NCBI GenBank assembly: GCA_016508695.1
Contig: VNKQ01000016.1
Coordinates: 992,001 to 1,056,000 of the forward strand
Length of the DNA stretch: 64,000 bases
Origin: Hyphodiscus hymeniophilus
Lineage: Eukaryota; Ascomycota; Leotiomycetes; Helotiales; Hyphodiscaceae
Direction of reading: 5' to 3'
Part shown: positions 22,641-33,598 of the stretch, in pieces
Position numbering within the stretch: position 1 is the first letter of the stretch
Layout of the letters: every line of letters starts with the position of its first letter
Notes under the pieces: generated by a model
What the model was told of the DNA's origin: nothing
The model's database searches: none
Seen by the model: the letters and a program-made list of their open reading frames with translations, nothing else
Program-made: the position numbers and the translations under genes

Positions 22641-25640
22641 CTATCTGAATCCGGCAGCCTTTTTCTTCTTAGGCTTTGGCTTACTCTGCGCAGTTCTACT
22701 CCCGAAGGCTCCTCTATCTGGCTGCGTCATAGGTACATTCTCAACCGTTTGAGAACTAAAGCCTAGATGAGCAACATCTGGCTGACTCCCAAACGGAGCG
22801 AACCTTGGCTGGGATTGGGAAGATATCTCTGCAGGAGCAGTGCCATGCCGGCTCAAGAATCGTTCAGTCCGCTTCTTTCTCCTAGCCAGATTTCGTTTTT
22901 TCCAGGAGTTCTCTTCTCCGTTCTCGTAAGTCGCATCTTTCTTCCGTGTTAACTCGTACGAGTAGGTAGCAGGGTCCACTCCGGGTGCAACTGGCCAGTG
23001 AGAAAGCATTTTCGACACTCCAAGGTCAGGCTTTGACTTGATTGACACCGTGTACTGGCGTAAACGTGATATCGCAGGATCCTCGGAGATGTCGGATCCC
23101 GAGGCAAGGGAGTGAGAATATAGAGAAGGCGTTTGTTCGGGTGTAGGGAGACCAAATCCAGACCCTGGGAAAGAACTTGGAGGCAATTGAGACGAAAATA
23201 ATGCAGGCGAGCCTTGTCGAGACGTGACCGATGATGTTTGAAGCAGACCTGCGGCCTCTCCATCATCTGGAACTGGGAAAGAAGGTACCTCGGATGCTTT
23301 ATCGCGTAGAGATATCCCGATCGAGCTCAAATACAGCTCGACAGCTAATTTGCGAGCGACCTTGAATTTTGCTAGCCGAGTCATACCTGGGACTCGAAGA
23401 GGTAGACTTGCGATCCAATTCTGAGCAGTCTGCTCGTAAACTTTCAAGAGATCTGGTAGCGATGACTCTTCAAGGGTGTGAAAGTCAATCCCAGGACATA
23501 GTGTCAGATTCGACAAAACTAAGGTTGATGGAGCATCAGGCTCCTCCAAGTCGCCGAGAGATTCCAAGAACATCCGTAGAATCGGAGCTCCCTGCTCTAG
23601 ATCCTCTGCAAAACCGGGAATCTGTGACAGCTCTAGAAATGTAGCATTGGCAAAGTCGTCGTTCATTTTCGCTTGCTTGACTCGATCTAGTGTGGTTTCT
23701 AAGAGCTTCGTCAGGGTTTCATCGATATACCCAGGCTCACTGGGGTTAAACGCCTGCTCAAAGATCAACCTGAAATTGATTGCAAAACGAGTCTCGTCCG
23801 TCGCCTTCCACACAGACGCTTGCGGCTTCCTTCGATGAAGTGTGCGTTTGGTTGAATTAGTAATAGCATCGACTTGTTCATCCGGAATGATCCACGGATC
23901 ATCCTTAACGCGCTTCGAGGTCAGATATCCAGGAGTGTAACTATAAGTCCTCGTTGGTGGTGTAATATGAAGCAGATTGACGCCCAATAGGTGTACAGTA
24001 CATAGTCCTGACATTAATCCAAGATCTGATGACACGACCAGTAATTGGTAAAACTTGACATCTTCATTGATGTATCGATGTTCCGGTCCGAGCGGCCGAT
24101 TTGTGATCGATTTTGGTGGCGTGTCCAAAAACAAGAGCGATTGCAGTTGATTCCCTTCCCCACCGGTTCCGTCATTCAGATTGATGGAAAGATTCAAAGA
24201 AGCTTGAGATGCGGTTGGGCGCTTTTCATCAGCGACAGACCAGAACGTGTAGATATTGAGCATGGCGCTTTTTTCAGAAAATATTGCAATGGAGACTGTC
24301 CTCGTCAGTGAATTCGCATACTTTATACTAGGATTCCTACCATCTTCTAGTCCCATAACAGCAAGTCTCATAGTACTATCATTCGCGTCTCTGAAATGTC
24401 GATAAGAGAGTAGGGTTCTATATCCAACATCACTGCCCTTTCCCACCCCAGCAGGCAGTACTTCCAACCAGAAAATCCGAGAACTGGTCAAAACGAACAA
24501 GTGGCTTGCGTTCGAGGGACTCCGTTTCATATCGAGTATCCAATCGGTATTGCGAGCTGAGAAGAAGTCCTTAGACTGTATACGTGTTGGTGCAGATTTA
24601 ACATTGAACACGGCGAGGTGACGTCTATTACAAACGACAATCGTGCCAACAGTACCGACCCAAAGTATTTGATGCCATCCATCAGCATTATTAATTGCCT
24701 TGAGTGTCGGATCAGGAGCAAAGCCATCGTATATATTCCCACTCTTGCCTGTGATCAATCTGGCTGAGATGTTCTTCTTGACTCCACCTTCTATGTCACA
24801 TATGGTCCAGGAGCCGAAGGCATCGACGACGGCAAATTGGCGTGAATACCAAGGATTCCAAGTCACATCGGCATGACCTCGACTACCTGATAGCTCGGCT
24901 GTCAAAATAGCGATGGGGTTCGCATTTATGCGTGAAGCCGGGTATACCTTCGCATATCCACTTGATGCCACAGCTGGGGTCAAGTTTGCTTCATAGAGAG
25001 GTCGAAAGATAGTCGTCGCATTAGCCTGGCGGACAGCAAGACGAGTTGTTGGTCCATTTTCATCCTCCGCGCAAGAGATCTGAAGGATTCTGCCACCGGT
25101 TCCAACCCAATATCCTTGGTCTGAGGATGCTGCATCTAATGTAGACAGTCTCAGAGAGCTTTGCCTTCCCCATTCATGTCTTTCAACTCGAGGCTTGATC
25201 AATCGAAGCACATGCCCGGCTTCTCCGCAAGCAGTAGCAATTATATCCGTTTTTCGAGATCCAAAAGTCTTCTCTATGTCGACTGCTCGTCCGATTGCCA
25301 ACAGTTGTCCGACATGAGTCAAAGAATGCGCCGGCGCCTGTGAATAGAGATGAGATGAAAGCAGCGGCTGGGCAGGATATGCTTCTGGCCACGACTTGAG
25401 GAACAACTTAGTCGATAATGTTCGCTGCTCGGATGCAGTAGTCGTAGAGGGAAAAGTGTAAATCGAAGGTGGGATAGAGGTCTTCAAAGGCAGGAGTTGG
25501 CTGATTTGTAGAGTGGATGGGTTCACAGAGAAGCACCACTCATTTGAGTCAATATCATAGGTAACCTCTCCAAGATGACCATAGGAAAGGTCAGTTACTT
25601 GATGATCAATCATCTGGCTTCGGTCGAGGTCGTTTTCCAA
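22641..25640 (-). CDS. rrn6: RNA polymerase I core-factor subunit Rrn6-like
   Basis: This is an intronless frame of 999 residues matching the fungal Rrn6 family, a subunit of the core factor that recruits RNA polymerase I to rDNA promoters in the nucleolus. The N terminus MIDHQVTDLSYGHLGEVTYD is typical. The first 550 residues have WD/beta-propeller character (for example ADVTWNPWYSRQFAVVDAFG and KDFFSARNTDWILDMKRSPS). A helical region follows, then a Ser/Pro-rich disordered segment, and the very C terminus is basic (KPKPKKKKAAGFR), preceded by a conserved-looking VENVPMTQPDRGAFGSR. It shares a 279-bp divergent promoter with the spc25 gene. The main uncertainty is whether translation starts at 25640 or an upstream exon exists. 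Confidence 0.85.
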   Translation of the reverse strand: MENDLDRSQMIDHQVTDLSYGHLGEVTYDIDSNEWCFSVNPSTLQISQLLPLKTSIPPSIYTFPSTTTASEQRTLSTKLFLKSWPEAYPAQPLLSSHLYSQAPAHSLTHVGQLLAIGRAVDIEKTFGSRKTDIIATACGEAGHVLRLIKPRVERHEWGRQSSLRLSTLDAASSDQGYWVGTGGRILQISCAEDENGPTTRLAVRQANATTIFRPLYEANLTPAVASSGYAKVYPASRINANPIAILTAELSGSRGHADVTWNPWYSRQFAVVDAFGSWTICDIEGGVKKNISARLITGKSGNIYDGFAPDPTLKAINNADGWHQILWVGTVGTIVVCNRRHLAVFNVKSAPTRIQSKDFFSARNTDWILDMKRSPSNASHLFVLTSSRIFWLEVLPAGVGKGSDVGYRTLLSYRHFRDANDSTMRLAVMGLEDGRNPSIKYANSLTRTVSIAIFSEKSAMLNIYTFWSVADEKRPTASQASLNLSINLNDGTGGEGNQLQSLLFLDTPPKSITNRPLGPEHRYINEDVKFYQLLVVSSDLGLMSGLCTVHLLGVNLLHITPPTRTYSYTPGYLTSKRVKDDPWIIPDEQVDAITNSTKRTLHRRKPQASVWKATDETRFAINFRLIFEQAFNPSEPGYIDETLTKLLETTLDRVKQAKMNDDFANATFLELSQIPGFAEDLEQGAPILRMFLESLGDLEEPDAPSTLVLSNLTLCPGIDFHTLEESSLPDLLKVYEQTAQNWIASLPLRVPGMTRLAKFKVARKLAVELYLSSIGISLRDKASEVPSFPVPDDGEAAGLLQTSSVTSRQGSPALFSSQLPPSSFPGSGFGLPTPEQTPSLYSHSLASGSDISEDPAISRLRQYTVSIKSKPDLGVSKMLSHWPVAPGVDPATYSYELTRKKDATYENGEENSWKKRNLARRKKRTERFLSRHGTAPAEISSQSQPRFAPFGSQPDVAHLGFSSQTVENVPMTQPDRGAFGSRTAQSKPKPKKKKAAGFR

Positions 25641-25919
25641 GGAGTCTTCCCAGAATCATGGCGATCTCTGAAACGATGTAAGCCGAATGTGATGAGAGTG
25701 ACAGTTCGAAAGAGTTCGTTGCTTGGAGAAACATCAAAATGAAGAAGGAATATTAATCTGGTCTGGGTCAGTAGCAGCGCAGCCTCCAAAATATGCGCCG
25801 GATCGGCTTAGAGTTTTTGCTAGGGTGGTTGGTTGCGTGGCCAACGACTTTTGCGACAACATTTACTTGGTCGCTCAAGAGTTCGAAACATTTGTAACCA
25901 AACGAACATGCACGCAATC

Positions 25920-26747
25920 ATGTCTACCGCATTTGAGCCCTCTCTCTCCACAAGCACAATGCGTCCTCCGTTATCTTCAACAGAGGCGCCTTCAATGGCA
26001 GATTCCCTGCCATCCATTAACTTTGGCTTCGAGGAACTACGCGACCGAATGGCGAAATTCACGGTCAAGTTTGACGCATTCATTGAGCAAGGTCGCAAAC
26101 GTGTCTTAGAAGAGAGGAACCAATTTCGAATGGACGTAGCGGAGCTTCGCGGTTTGTTTTAATCTCAACGTGCCGAAAGCTTCCTACTAACAATAGTAGA
26201 GGACCAACGAATGAAGAAGAAGGACATTGAGATCCTGTCCTCGAAGTCCAACAGCCATCAACAAATTCTCTCCAAAGAAGCCGCAGAGACAAACGAGATG
26301 CAAACTGCTATCGCATCCCTCAGCGCACAACGAGATGCTCATCTCGCTTCTAAGGAGGCACTGAAGCAGCAAATTGCCGAGACACAGAAGCAGATCGATA
26401 CTAAGCTGGCTGCGCAACGCGCTCATGCGCAGCACCTTGATGCGCAAGCTAGGTTTAATATTCCGGAGCTGGATTTCTGGACGTCGAACTTGTGTGTGAA
26501 TATTGAAGGAGCTGGGCAGGATGACCGACTTAAGTTTATCTTCACGCATATTGACGACAGGGACTGGACTAGGGAAGCGTGGTTCGAACTCGATACACAG
26601 AAGAGGGAATACGGCATTTCGTACTGTAAGCCGAAGCTGGAGAAGGAACAGATTGAGAGGGTTGTGGAGAAGTTGAATGAAACGAGGGATTTGAGGCTTT
26701 TGTTGAAGGGGATGAGGGAACTTTTCGTGGAAGCTTTTAAGAGTTGA
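25920..26747 (+). CDS. spc25: Kinetochore protein Spc25 (Ndc80 complex)
   Basis: Spc25 pairs with Spc24 in the Ndc80 complex and anchors it to the inner kinetochore. Two exons, 25920-26151 and 26197-26747, joined over a 45-nt GTTTGT...CTAAC...ATAG intron, give 260 residues. The N terminus is Ser/Pro-rich; a heptad-like coiled coil runs from about residue 40 to 165 (EDQRMKKKDIEILSSKSNSH and TQKQIDTKLAAQRAHAQHLD). The globular Spc25 domain closes the protein: LKFIFTHIDDRDWTREAWFE, YCKPKLEKEQIERVVEKLNE, followed by TRDLRLLLKGMRELFVEAFK. The start at 25920 is the second of two close in-frame Mets (25908 or 25920) and gives the usual MSTAFEPSLSTS. It is convergent with the GFA-type gene. Confidence 0.9.
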
Positions 26748-26863
26748 TTTGTGCGTCTGTGTTTCAAAGCTGGAAAGGGTTTCAGCGCATAATGAGGATT
26801 GCAAAGGCCGTGCTGTGTTTGTCTAGGATACTCAAGTATTGGAGCAAATCAATTCCTCTTTTG

Positions 26864-27382
26864 TTAACATCCAAACTCCCTTCCTCCCCCTGCTCCGCCT
26901 GTCTTCGAGCCCTTCTTCCACTCCTCCATCTTCTTTACAAACCCTTCCATATCTGGGAATGTCTCAAACCTATTCAATCCATCATCAGGCACTATAAACC
27001 AAGGTGCCTTCTCAGCCAGAAAGATATGCTCCACCGGCTTGACCAAAACACCTTTGACACTCTTCTCATCAATACTTCCCGCCGTGAGACTAATCTTCTC
27101 GCGCTGAAACTTATACATCATGCTGATCGGACTCCCACAATCGGCGCAATGCCATCTCATGGCCATATCTGAATACTGCGTTGTTTTGAGAGCATTCGAT
27201 TTGGATTTCCAGGTCAAGGAAGCAGAGGGAAACCTGGCGAAAGTAAGGTATGCTCCTCCTGATATCTTGCGGCAGGTGAAGCAGTGACAGTTTGTGAGTT
27301 CGTCAGGGAGCGCAGTGGATTCATAAGTTACGGCACCGCATTGGCATCCTCCTGTTAGAGCCGGCTCAGAGGTTGTTGACAT
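26864..27382 (-). CDS. CENP-V/GFA-domain zinc protein
   Basis: A single-exon gene of 172 codons for a GFA-fold (CENP-V/GFA, formerly DUF636) protein. Zinc ligands are visible as GGCQCGAV (about residue 12), NCHCFTC (about 32-38) and HCADCGSP (about 78). The family includes bacterial glutathione-dependent formaldehyde-activating enzymes, but most fungal members have no proven substrate, so I do not assign a reaction. The C-terminal 30 residues are Gly/Lys-rich (KKGSKTGGAGGGREFGC). No signal peptide. It is divergent from the mozart1 gene (247 bp) and convergent with spc25 (116 bp). Confidence 0.88.
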   Translation of the reverse strand: MSTTSEPALTGGCQCGAVTYESTALPDELTNCHCFTCRKISGGAYLTFARFPSASLTWKSKSNALKTTQYSDMAMRWHCADCGSPISMMYKFQREKISLTAGSIDEKSVKGVLVKPVEHIFLAEKAPWFIVPDDGLNRFETFPDMEGFVKKMEEWKKGSKTGGAGGGREFGC

Positions 27383-27629
27383 TTTGTAATTACTTTTAGG
27401 AATGACGGAGACTTTTATGAAGATGTTGAGGTTTTATCAGATCAGGGATTATTTGGACATGAAGCAGAAGTTGTTCATTGCTCTTAAAGCTCGACGGAAG
27501 GGCGTGAGATGGTGTTGTCACTCCGAAAGCGGTAAGCCCCACTCGCCGCGTCCAACTTCCTTTCCCACGTCTTCCAACGGTTTTCCAGCCCTATCTATGA
27601 ACTTTCAACAATCTCCCCACCACACTAAG

Positions 27630-27991
27630 ATGCCCACAGAAGCCGATCTCAAGCAAGACAAGGCCGCAAACGCTGTGCAAGCCCGTCAAGTCATCGATCT
27701 ATTCCACGAAATCTCCACACTCCTTGTTGGTCCCATTCCTCTCCTGCCTTCCCATCGTGGTTGCTGATACGACCCTTCAGAATGCGGATCTCGATCGACA
27801 GACTTTGTCCATTTGCGTATCGTTGATCGAGAACGGTGTCAATCCGGAGGCGCTCGCGGTATGTAATCTAAGTTTTGATTGGAAGAAGACGGAAGTAGGA
27901 CTTGGGGCTGATGCATGAGTAGACTGTTGTTAGGGAGCTGAAGAAGGATGCTGTGGAGACGAGGAGGGAGATCGAGGAACGTGATGGTTGA
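27630..27991 (+). CDS. mzt1: Mitotic-spindle organizing protein 1 (MOZART1/Mzt1)
   Basis: Mzt1 binds the N termini of gamma-tubulin complex proteins and is needed for microtubule nucleation at spindle pole bodies. The gene has three short exons, 27630-27725, 27781-27858 and 27923-27991, and encodes only 80 residues. Introns of 55 and 64 nt begin GTTGGT and GTATGT. The core is diagnostic: [20 protein letters not shown], then [20 protein letters not shown] and [15 protein letters not shown], ending in a charged tail REIEERDG. The exons are short and split, so a simple ORF scan sees only fragments. It is convergent with the CHY-RING gene (371 bp apart) and divergent from the GFA-type gene. Confidence 0.92.
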
Positions 27992-28362
27992 GAAATAGGA
28001 GCGTATTTGGGAACAAGAATAGGAATTCGATTTTGACTTTGGCGTTGGGCGTTTAACAAGGGCTTGAGGGATCCAAAGGATGAGCAAGCATTAAGATACC
28101 CACAAATATCATGATTAGGACATCCCGTCTGGGGTCATGTAGCTCTGGGTATTCAGTGAATGTGCTTGTCTTCAGGGTTCTTCGAACGGTAAAGGTGCTT
28201 GGGAAAATCATTTCATTTCGCCGTTCTTAAGGGCTCAATAAGCCCTCCTGTCTCGAATATCCAAAAGTCCCAGTACACATACAGTCGGTATCTTTTGTAC
28301 AGTTATGCACCCAAACGCCAAATGTAATGCAGTTGCCTCTTTTCCTGTCCAGCCATATAAAT

Positions 28363-30586
28363 TCATCGATGCCCGAACAATTCAAATTCGTCGCCTTCGT
28401 CAGCTTCATCGCCTTCATCAACTTCCATTTCGGAGTCAGAATCGTCGCTCGAGTCTTCTTGCTCTCCCTCCTCATCCATGTTCACATCAATATTTTCCAT
28501 CGATGTGACCTTTCGAGGTTCATCTCTACCCCAGAAGTCAAGGTCGTCCTCCTCGCCAACTGCTTCCTCCATTTCGCCTCCATTGACAGTAATGGCATTC
28601 TCAAAGAATCTTGAACCTCGAGCAGGCGAAACGGATCTCCCGATACGCTGAGGCACCGGATATGGTGCGTATCGAGGAGCTAGCGTTGACGGTGTGGGTG
28701 CATGTAGAGAGTGCCTTCTATGTCTCACCAGCCCTGACCCCGGTGTAGGGTCTGTTGGCAGATAAGCTTCCACAGCAGTCTGCTCCGAGACAATATCATT
28801 GTCGACTTCTCTGCTTTCAATTATCGGCACCTCAACAGCAGGATCGCTCAAGATGGACAACTGAGCAGTATTGTAAGAGTCGCAAATAGCACACTTGAGT
28901 CCTAGCCAATGATACTTTACGGCACTTTTTGCGTAGCAATCATTGCATGATACCATGGCTTTCGTATCTTGAAACTGAGGAGGCATCGGCTGCGTTTCAA
29001 TAGCGCGAGTCAAGTTCTGGAACTGGGTTTCCATGTTGACAGTGCTCTTGCTGCAGATGGGACACTTGTAAGATGATTTCATGTGCTCGTAGTAACAAGT
29101 CTGATGGATACTGTGGCCACAGAGCATGAATACAACCGGGCGAGGAGATGTAAACATATAGTCTCCGCAGATCGGACAATCGCAGTCTGACACTCGCTCT
29201 ATGCATTTGTGGGAACGTTCAACGGACATTGACATGCACGTACCGCAGGTCTATCATGAGCATTAGTAACCAAGTTGCCAAAGCTGGAAGCAGACCAACC
29301 TTGCAGTGGAAGAAGTCCTTCCCTAGACCACGACCCTTCCTGCAGATCCCACAATCATTGCAGTGGTATATGCTCTTGTTCGGATCATTATCCCATAATT
29401 TGCAGACGTTGCAGTAGTACCATGCCGTCCTCTCGCCACATTCAACACAAAACTCACCAGCTCGTTGTGCGGACCCGCATAGCATGCACAGCATGTTCGT
29501 CGTATCTTTTCGGATCAAAACGTGGTCTTCGACTTCGTCGTGACATAACCGACAGGTATACCATCGATCACATGTCGAGCATTGTAACTTAACATTCCTC
29601 TTGTAGTGCTGACATCCCAGTACCTGTACCGCCTCCTTCTCCTCCTTGGGAGGAATGATAGCAACGCCATCGTCGTCCAATTCAGGAGAGTCTGGAAGAG
29701 CGTATGTTCTTTTCAAATCATCTGGTGACAAGCGAAATATATGTTGTTGGCCTGGAATCTCTTCGTCCCCGGACCCATTAATCTGCCATATGAATGAGCT
29801 CAGAGATGCTGGGGTAGCAGGTCTTTCCTGACTGATCATACTTGAAGGTGAAGTTGTCCGTGGTTGGTGCTTGGCTTGATATATCTCCTGAGCATGGTTG
29901 TATCCTTGTGTGAGCAGTCGATGCATCATCCGGGCCTTTTGCTCAGCTGGAACCTCCAAAGCTTGTATCATCCTAATCTGTTGTCGCAGAGGGCCCATTC
30001 CATCATCAGCAGGCAGCGAGCCACTCCTCTGGTAATTCATCGACCCTGGCTGATCCTGTGTTGAAGTTTGTGAAGCCGCTTCGACCTGGTTCATCGTAGT
30101 ATTCAGGACCCGGGCTGAGCTATTCAAGGAAGTAGAACTAGTTGCAGAATTCGTACGAAAGCGACCGGGAATGCCATATGATGGATTGTCCGACACATCC
30201 TCATCCATACGGCCCGAATCAGATCGCAGAGATGCTAGTCGAGCTGTCACTGGGTGGCCAACAGCTGGAGGTGTACCTGATCGTCTTGTAACTTCGAGAG
30301 CTGCCAGCTCATCTTCGAGTCCTCCATCTTCTTCGATAGGTGACGAACTCAGAGGCACGCCAGACAACGTGTCCTGTGACCTTTCTTGAACAGCTTCCAA
30401 TATATCTGAATCTTCTACTGCATCAGGTTGATCATCAATAGCTGCTTCATTGTTCCTTTGGATATGATCGATTCGCTGGTTGGTAACAGGGTCTACCAGT
30501 GGAGGACCAGTTGTATTGCTGCGAGAGAATCGTCGGGCTTGTCGTAAAACCGGGTTTATTAAGAGATCTGATACGAGGGAGCTCAT
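28363..30586 (-). CDS. CHY-zinc-finger and RING E3 ubiquitin ligase (Pirh2/RCHY1 type)
   Basis: This is a fungal Pirh2/RCHY1-like E3 ubiquitin ligase. Exons 30586-29300 and 29250-28363 (49-nt intron GTTGGT...GATAG) give 724 residues. The N-terminal 330 residues are a disordered Ser/Thr/Asp-rich extension. The CHY zinc finger follows at about 335-400 (LGCQHYKRNVKLQCSTCDRW...CRLCHDEVEDH...CMLCG). Next is the CTCHY finger (CNVCKLWDNDPNKSIYHCNDCGICRKG) and the RING (CPICGDYMFTSPRPVVFMLC...H..HQTCYYEHMKSSYKCPICSK). The zinc-ribbon C-terminal part reads VSCNDCYAKSAVKYHWLGLK. The last 45 residues are extremely acidic. The order CHY-CTCHY-RING-ribbon is that of RCHY1; the long N-terminal extension and acidic tail are fungal additions. 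It shares a 207-bp divergent promoter with the LYR gene. Substrate unknown. Confidence 0.9.
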
Positions 30587-30793
30587 TTGGTGAATATAGG
30601 CCTCATATAATAAGATTTGTAGTCGTCTTGTGGAGGTGCCTTTTGGAAGTCCCGCTGCAGCAAGTACAGGGGTTCGTCATCGTCCGTACCACTGCCTTAT
30701 CTTCTAGCGTCCCTCCCGAGGTCGGGAAGAGCACGGACCTTCGAGAAGTATTCGAAAATTCCCTGGCGGCGTCTACGGAGTAGGAGTATCGAA

Positions 30794-31229
30794 ATGTCAG
30801 CAATAAAGCCCAGTCCCCAAGCTGTCATACAAGCATATCGACATCTGTACCGAGGGATTCTTCATGCTGTACAGTACTCGATGCCCAACAGGTTTACGGC
30901 AAGGGATCAATTGAGAGACGCCTTCCGCAAAGGAGACCTGTCAACTTTCGACCAGGAGAGAGTAAATAGAACGGTTGGTTTCCTCAAAATTGCTGCACGG
31001 GAAAGGGGTCTCGAGCATCAGCTTGTTAAGAGCTTGATTCATACCGCTTACTGGCGACGGAAAAAGCCATTGTGAGTATCCGAATGTCATAGGGCTGGAA
31101 CTGGACTAATATCTGGACAGGAAAGTCAGGAAAACTTCCACTCGAGAACATTTTGAAAAAACAGCGATGATTCATTACGATATGACTGTGGCAATGCTGA
31201 ATGATAGCATGGGACTTTGCTTGAGATAA
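30794..31229 (+). CDS. LYR-motif protein, probable mitochondrial accessory factor
   Basis: Exons 30794-31071 and 31121-31229 (49-nt GTGAGT...GACAG intron with a CTAAT branch point) encode 128 residues. The N terminus carries a HLYRGIL motif inside a helix (about residues 17-23), with downstream conserved-type text RFTARDQLRDAFRKGD and FLKIAARERGLEHQLVKSLI. LYR proteins commonly serve as adaptors for Fe-S cluster delivery or respiratory-complex assembly in the matrix; the exact paralogue is not one I can name (it resembles a fungal family of unknown function). The N terminus (MSAIKPSPQAVIQAYRH) lacks acidic residues. The C-terminal exon is a plain charged helix. The gene is divergent from the CHY-RING gene. 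Confidence 0.75.
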
Positions 31230-32413
31230 TCCGTCCTCGCATTAGTCGAGAGATGTTCAACTGCGTAGCCCAAATTTGCGTGTGCGATGGTTGACATACG
31301 AGCCATTGTGAGTGGTCTCAAGTCACTGAATAGCAATTCTGGTGTGAATCGGCTTGAACCAATATAATCACAATCATTCTGAGGGAACGCTCCTTCGAAA
31401 GTCCATGGTCACTGGGAGAATCTGGCCTGGCTGGATCAGTGGACTGATCCATGTTGCAGGAGGAAGGTTAGGCTGAGAAGCCGCCGCCACCAAACACAAC
31501 GCGGGTTCTAATCGATGATGGCTACAATCTATAAGACTAGAATAGTGGAGTTAAAGGTTAGTAAAGTGTATAAATCAAGGAAGAGGAGGCTGTACAAGGG
31601 GACATGAACAGGCGGTAGAGTGGTAAACCGTGGGCAGCAGAGACTTATACAAAAGACTCAATTGCACATGGTATGGCACCAAGCGGGCATTGAAAACTTG
31701 TCATCACTCGTAATTTATCTTGTGACCAAGCAATTTATCTTATTCTGAGACTACCTCAACAATAAACGTGCTTGCCCATGCTCAAATGCTCCTCCTCCCA
31801 CCAATCGGTCATGTTGAAAGCGCTGTTCTATCGTCAAGCTTACCGAGTTCAATCCTCAGTTGCCGTGATCGCTGCTTGTGAATAAAGGTTCACATTTTGA
31901 ACGAAGCTACTCGGTTCTACCGTCAACCTCAGTGTAATCATAATTGCCTTAATCGCTGCTTGCTACTGACACTTCACAATTTGAACGAAGCTATGCGATT
32001 CTACCGTCAAGCTTGATTCTGCGTTATTTAAAGTCTCATTGAATGAAACAAAAGTACCATGAATGATGCTCCTTGATTACAAGCAATAAAGTGACGCAAT
32101 TCGTCATCTTTACTTCAGTATAATTGGCCAGTTGCATGTGATAGCTCATAGCGGGGCCTCACCTCAAAAGTATTGCCAACCACGACCTATGTATCTTCTT
32201 CGCAACAACTGCAACCCCGCATACCCTGTTCATCCTATTGCTTTAGCAACTCTTCACCCCTCGCCGTTGCAAATTGCGCGGTCGAAGTCTTCCGTTCGAT
32301 TCACTATCGACAGAAGACTTCATGGACTTTCTCTTCTTATCGCGACCGCGTTGAGACTCTGGTCTTGAGAGACCTGGTCTGTTACGCCCGCCGTGTTTGG
32401 GTTGCTTGCCATA
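31230..32413. other. Intergenic region with a local tandem duplication
   Basis: I find no supported gene here. Short overlapping frames at 32,132-32,523 fall in the leader of the mitochondrial carrier gene. An imperfect tandem repeat occupies 31825-32016. Confidence 0.5.
31825..32016. repeat. Imperfect tandem repeat, about 2.2 copies of 84-89 bp
   Basis: Unit 1 spans about 31825-31913, unit 2 about 31914-31997, and a partial third follows to 32016. Shared blocks include ATCGCTGCTTG, TTTGAACGAAGCTA and TTCTAYCGTCAA in the same order. The copies have diverged by substitutions and small indels, so the duplication is not recent. It has no coding content. Confidence 0.8.
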
Positions 32414-33598
32414 ATGCCTGCTACGCCGGCTCAGAACGATGGGATAGAGCAAGGCCAATTCTCGAGCAATCCTCCAGGAAGGGCGGGCCCGCAGAAGCGA
32501 TGGGTCAAAAGATACCGGACTGAGGTAGCTGCTTCTATGAGCAGTGTCTTGTCCACCTTTGCTGCTGTTTGGGCTCCTCATCGTTGAAAGTATGGCAGTG
32601 ACTAACTTATGCAGTTTCCGTTGGATTCCGTGAAGACCCGTATGCAAACTTACAAATATGACAACTTCACCGATTGCGTTCGGCACACCTATCAGACAGA
32701 AGGATATCGAGGGTTCTTCCGGGGGGTTCTTGCACCCATGTTGAGCGTCACTCTAGTCCGGACGATATCGTTCTCAGTTTACCAAAAATCAAAATACACA
32801 TACGCAGACTGGTTTAAACGACAATCTGGAATCGATCCCCTCGTTCACGTCAACACACCTGGAACATATCCAACGCTCTCCACAATTGCGTGCTTTGGAG
32901 CTGCTGGGGCAACTGCTGGATCTTTCATTACATTGGTTGCATGTAAGTGAGGCTATGTGTATGTCTGAGCAAGCTAATCATGAAGAAGGTCCATTCGAAT
33001 TGACAAAATTGAGCGCGCAGGTCTCAGTCCTTATGGCCGAGCGAAATACTAGTCTTTCTGATCCGACTGGGCGAGCTGTTGCTGCCAGCTACCAAAACAA
33101 GGGAACCTTCAAAACCGCAAAGAATATCGTCAAGCTGCGTGGTGTTGCAGGTCTGTATTCCGGTTTCAACCTTCATCTACGTAAGTGTTATCTCGGTGGG
33201 TAGACACCTGGAAATGCTTATTTTTAATAGTGAGAGACACACTGGGTACAGCTATATATTTCATGACATATGAGAGCAGCAAGCAACTGCTAACAACTTA
33301 TCGTGGCGATAAGTCACCAACGAACCCGTTCTCCGTTGTGGTAGCTGGCGGTTTGTGCGGAATTGCCAGCTGGGCTTTGATATATCCAATCGACTCAGCG
33401 AAAAGCATCTACCAACGGAATTGTCTGACAATTTGCAAGGGAGACACGGTCAAGAAGGCACCAAAGATCCAGTTCTTCAATCGAAGAATGTACCGTGGTT
33501 TAGGTGTGTCCATGGGGCGTTCATGTGTCGTCAACTCGATCTTTTTTTCTGCTTTTGAATTTATCAAAAAGCAGATCAATGCTCTGGAGGATCATTGA
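32414..33598 (+). CDS. Mitochondrial carrier family (SLC25) protein
   Basis: An inner-membrane solute carrier of the SLC25 fold. Exons 32414-32566, 32615-32942, 32989-33180 and 33231-33598 give 346 residues; introns of 46-50 nt are all GT-AG. The three repeats each carry the carrier signature Px[DE]xx[KR]: PLDSVK (about residue 53), PFELTK (about 162) and PIDSAK (about 272), followed by aromatic/Gly motifs such as GYRGFFRGV and AGLYSGF. Repeat 3 ends in MYRGLGVSMGRSCVVNSIFF. The first exon is a hydrophilic 51-residue lead-in ending in RTEVAASMSSVLSTFAA, the start of helix 1. I cannot name the substrate from the visible contact positions. The gene stands alone on its strand, with the tandem repeat region upstream. 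Confidence 0.88.
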
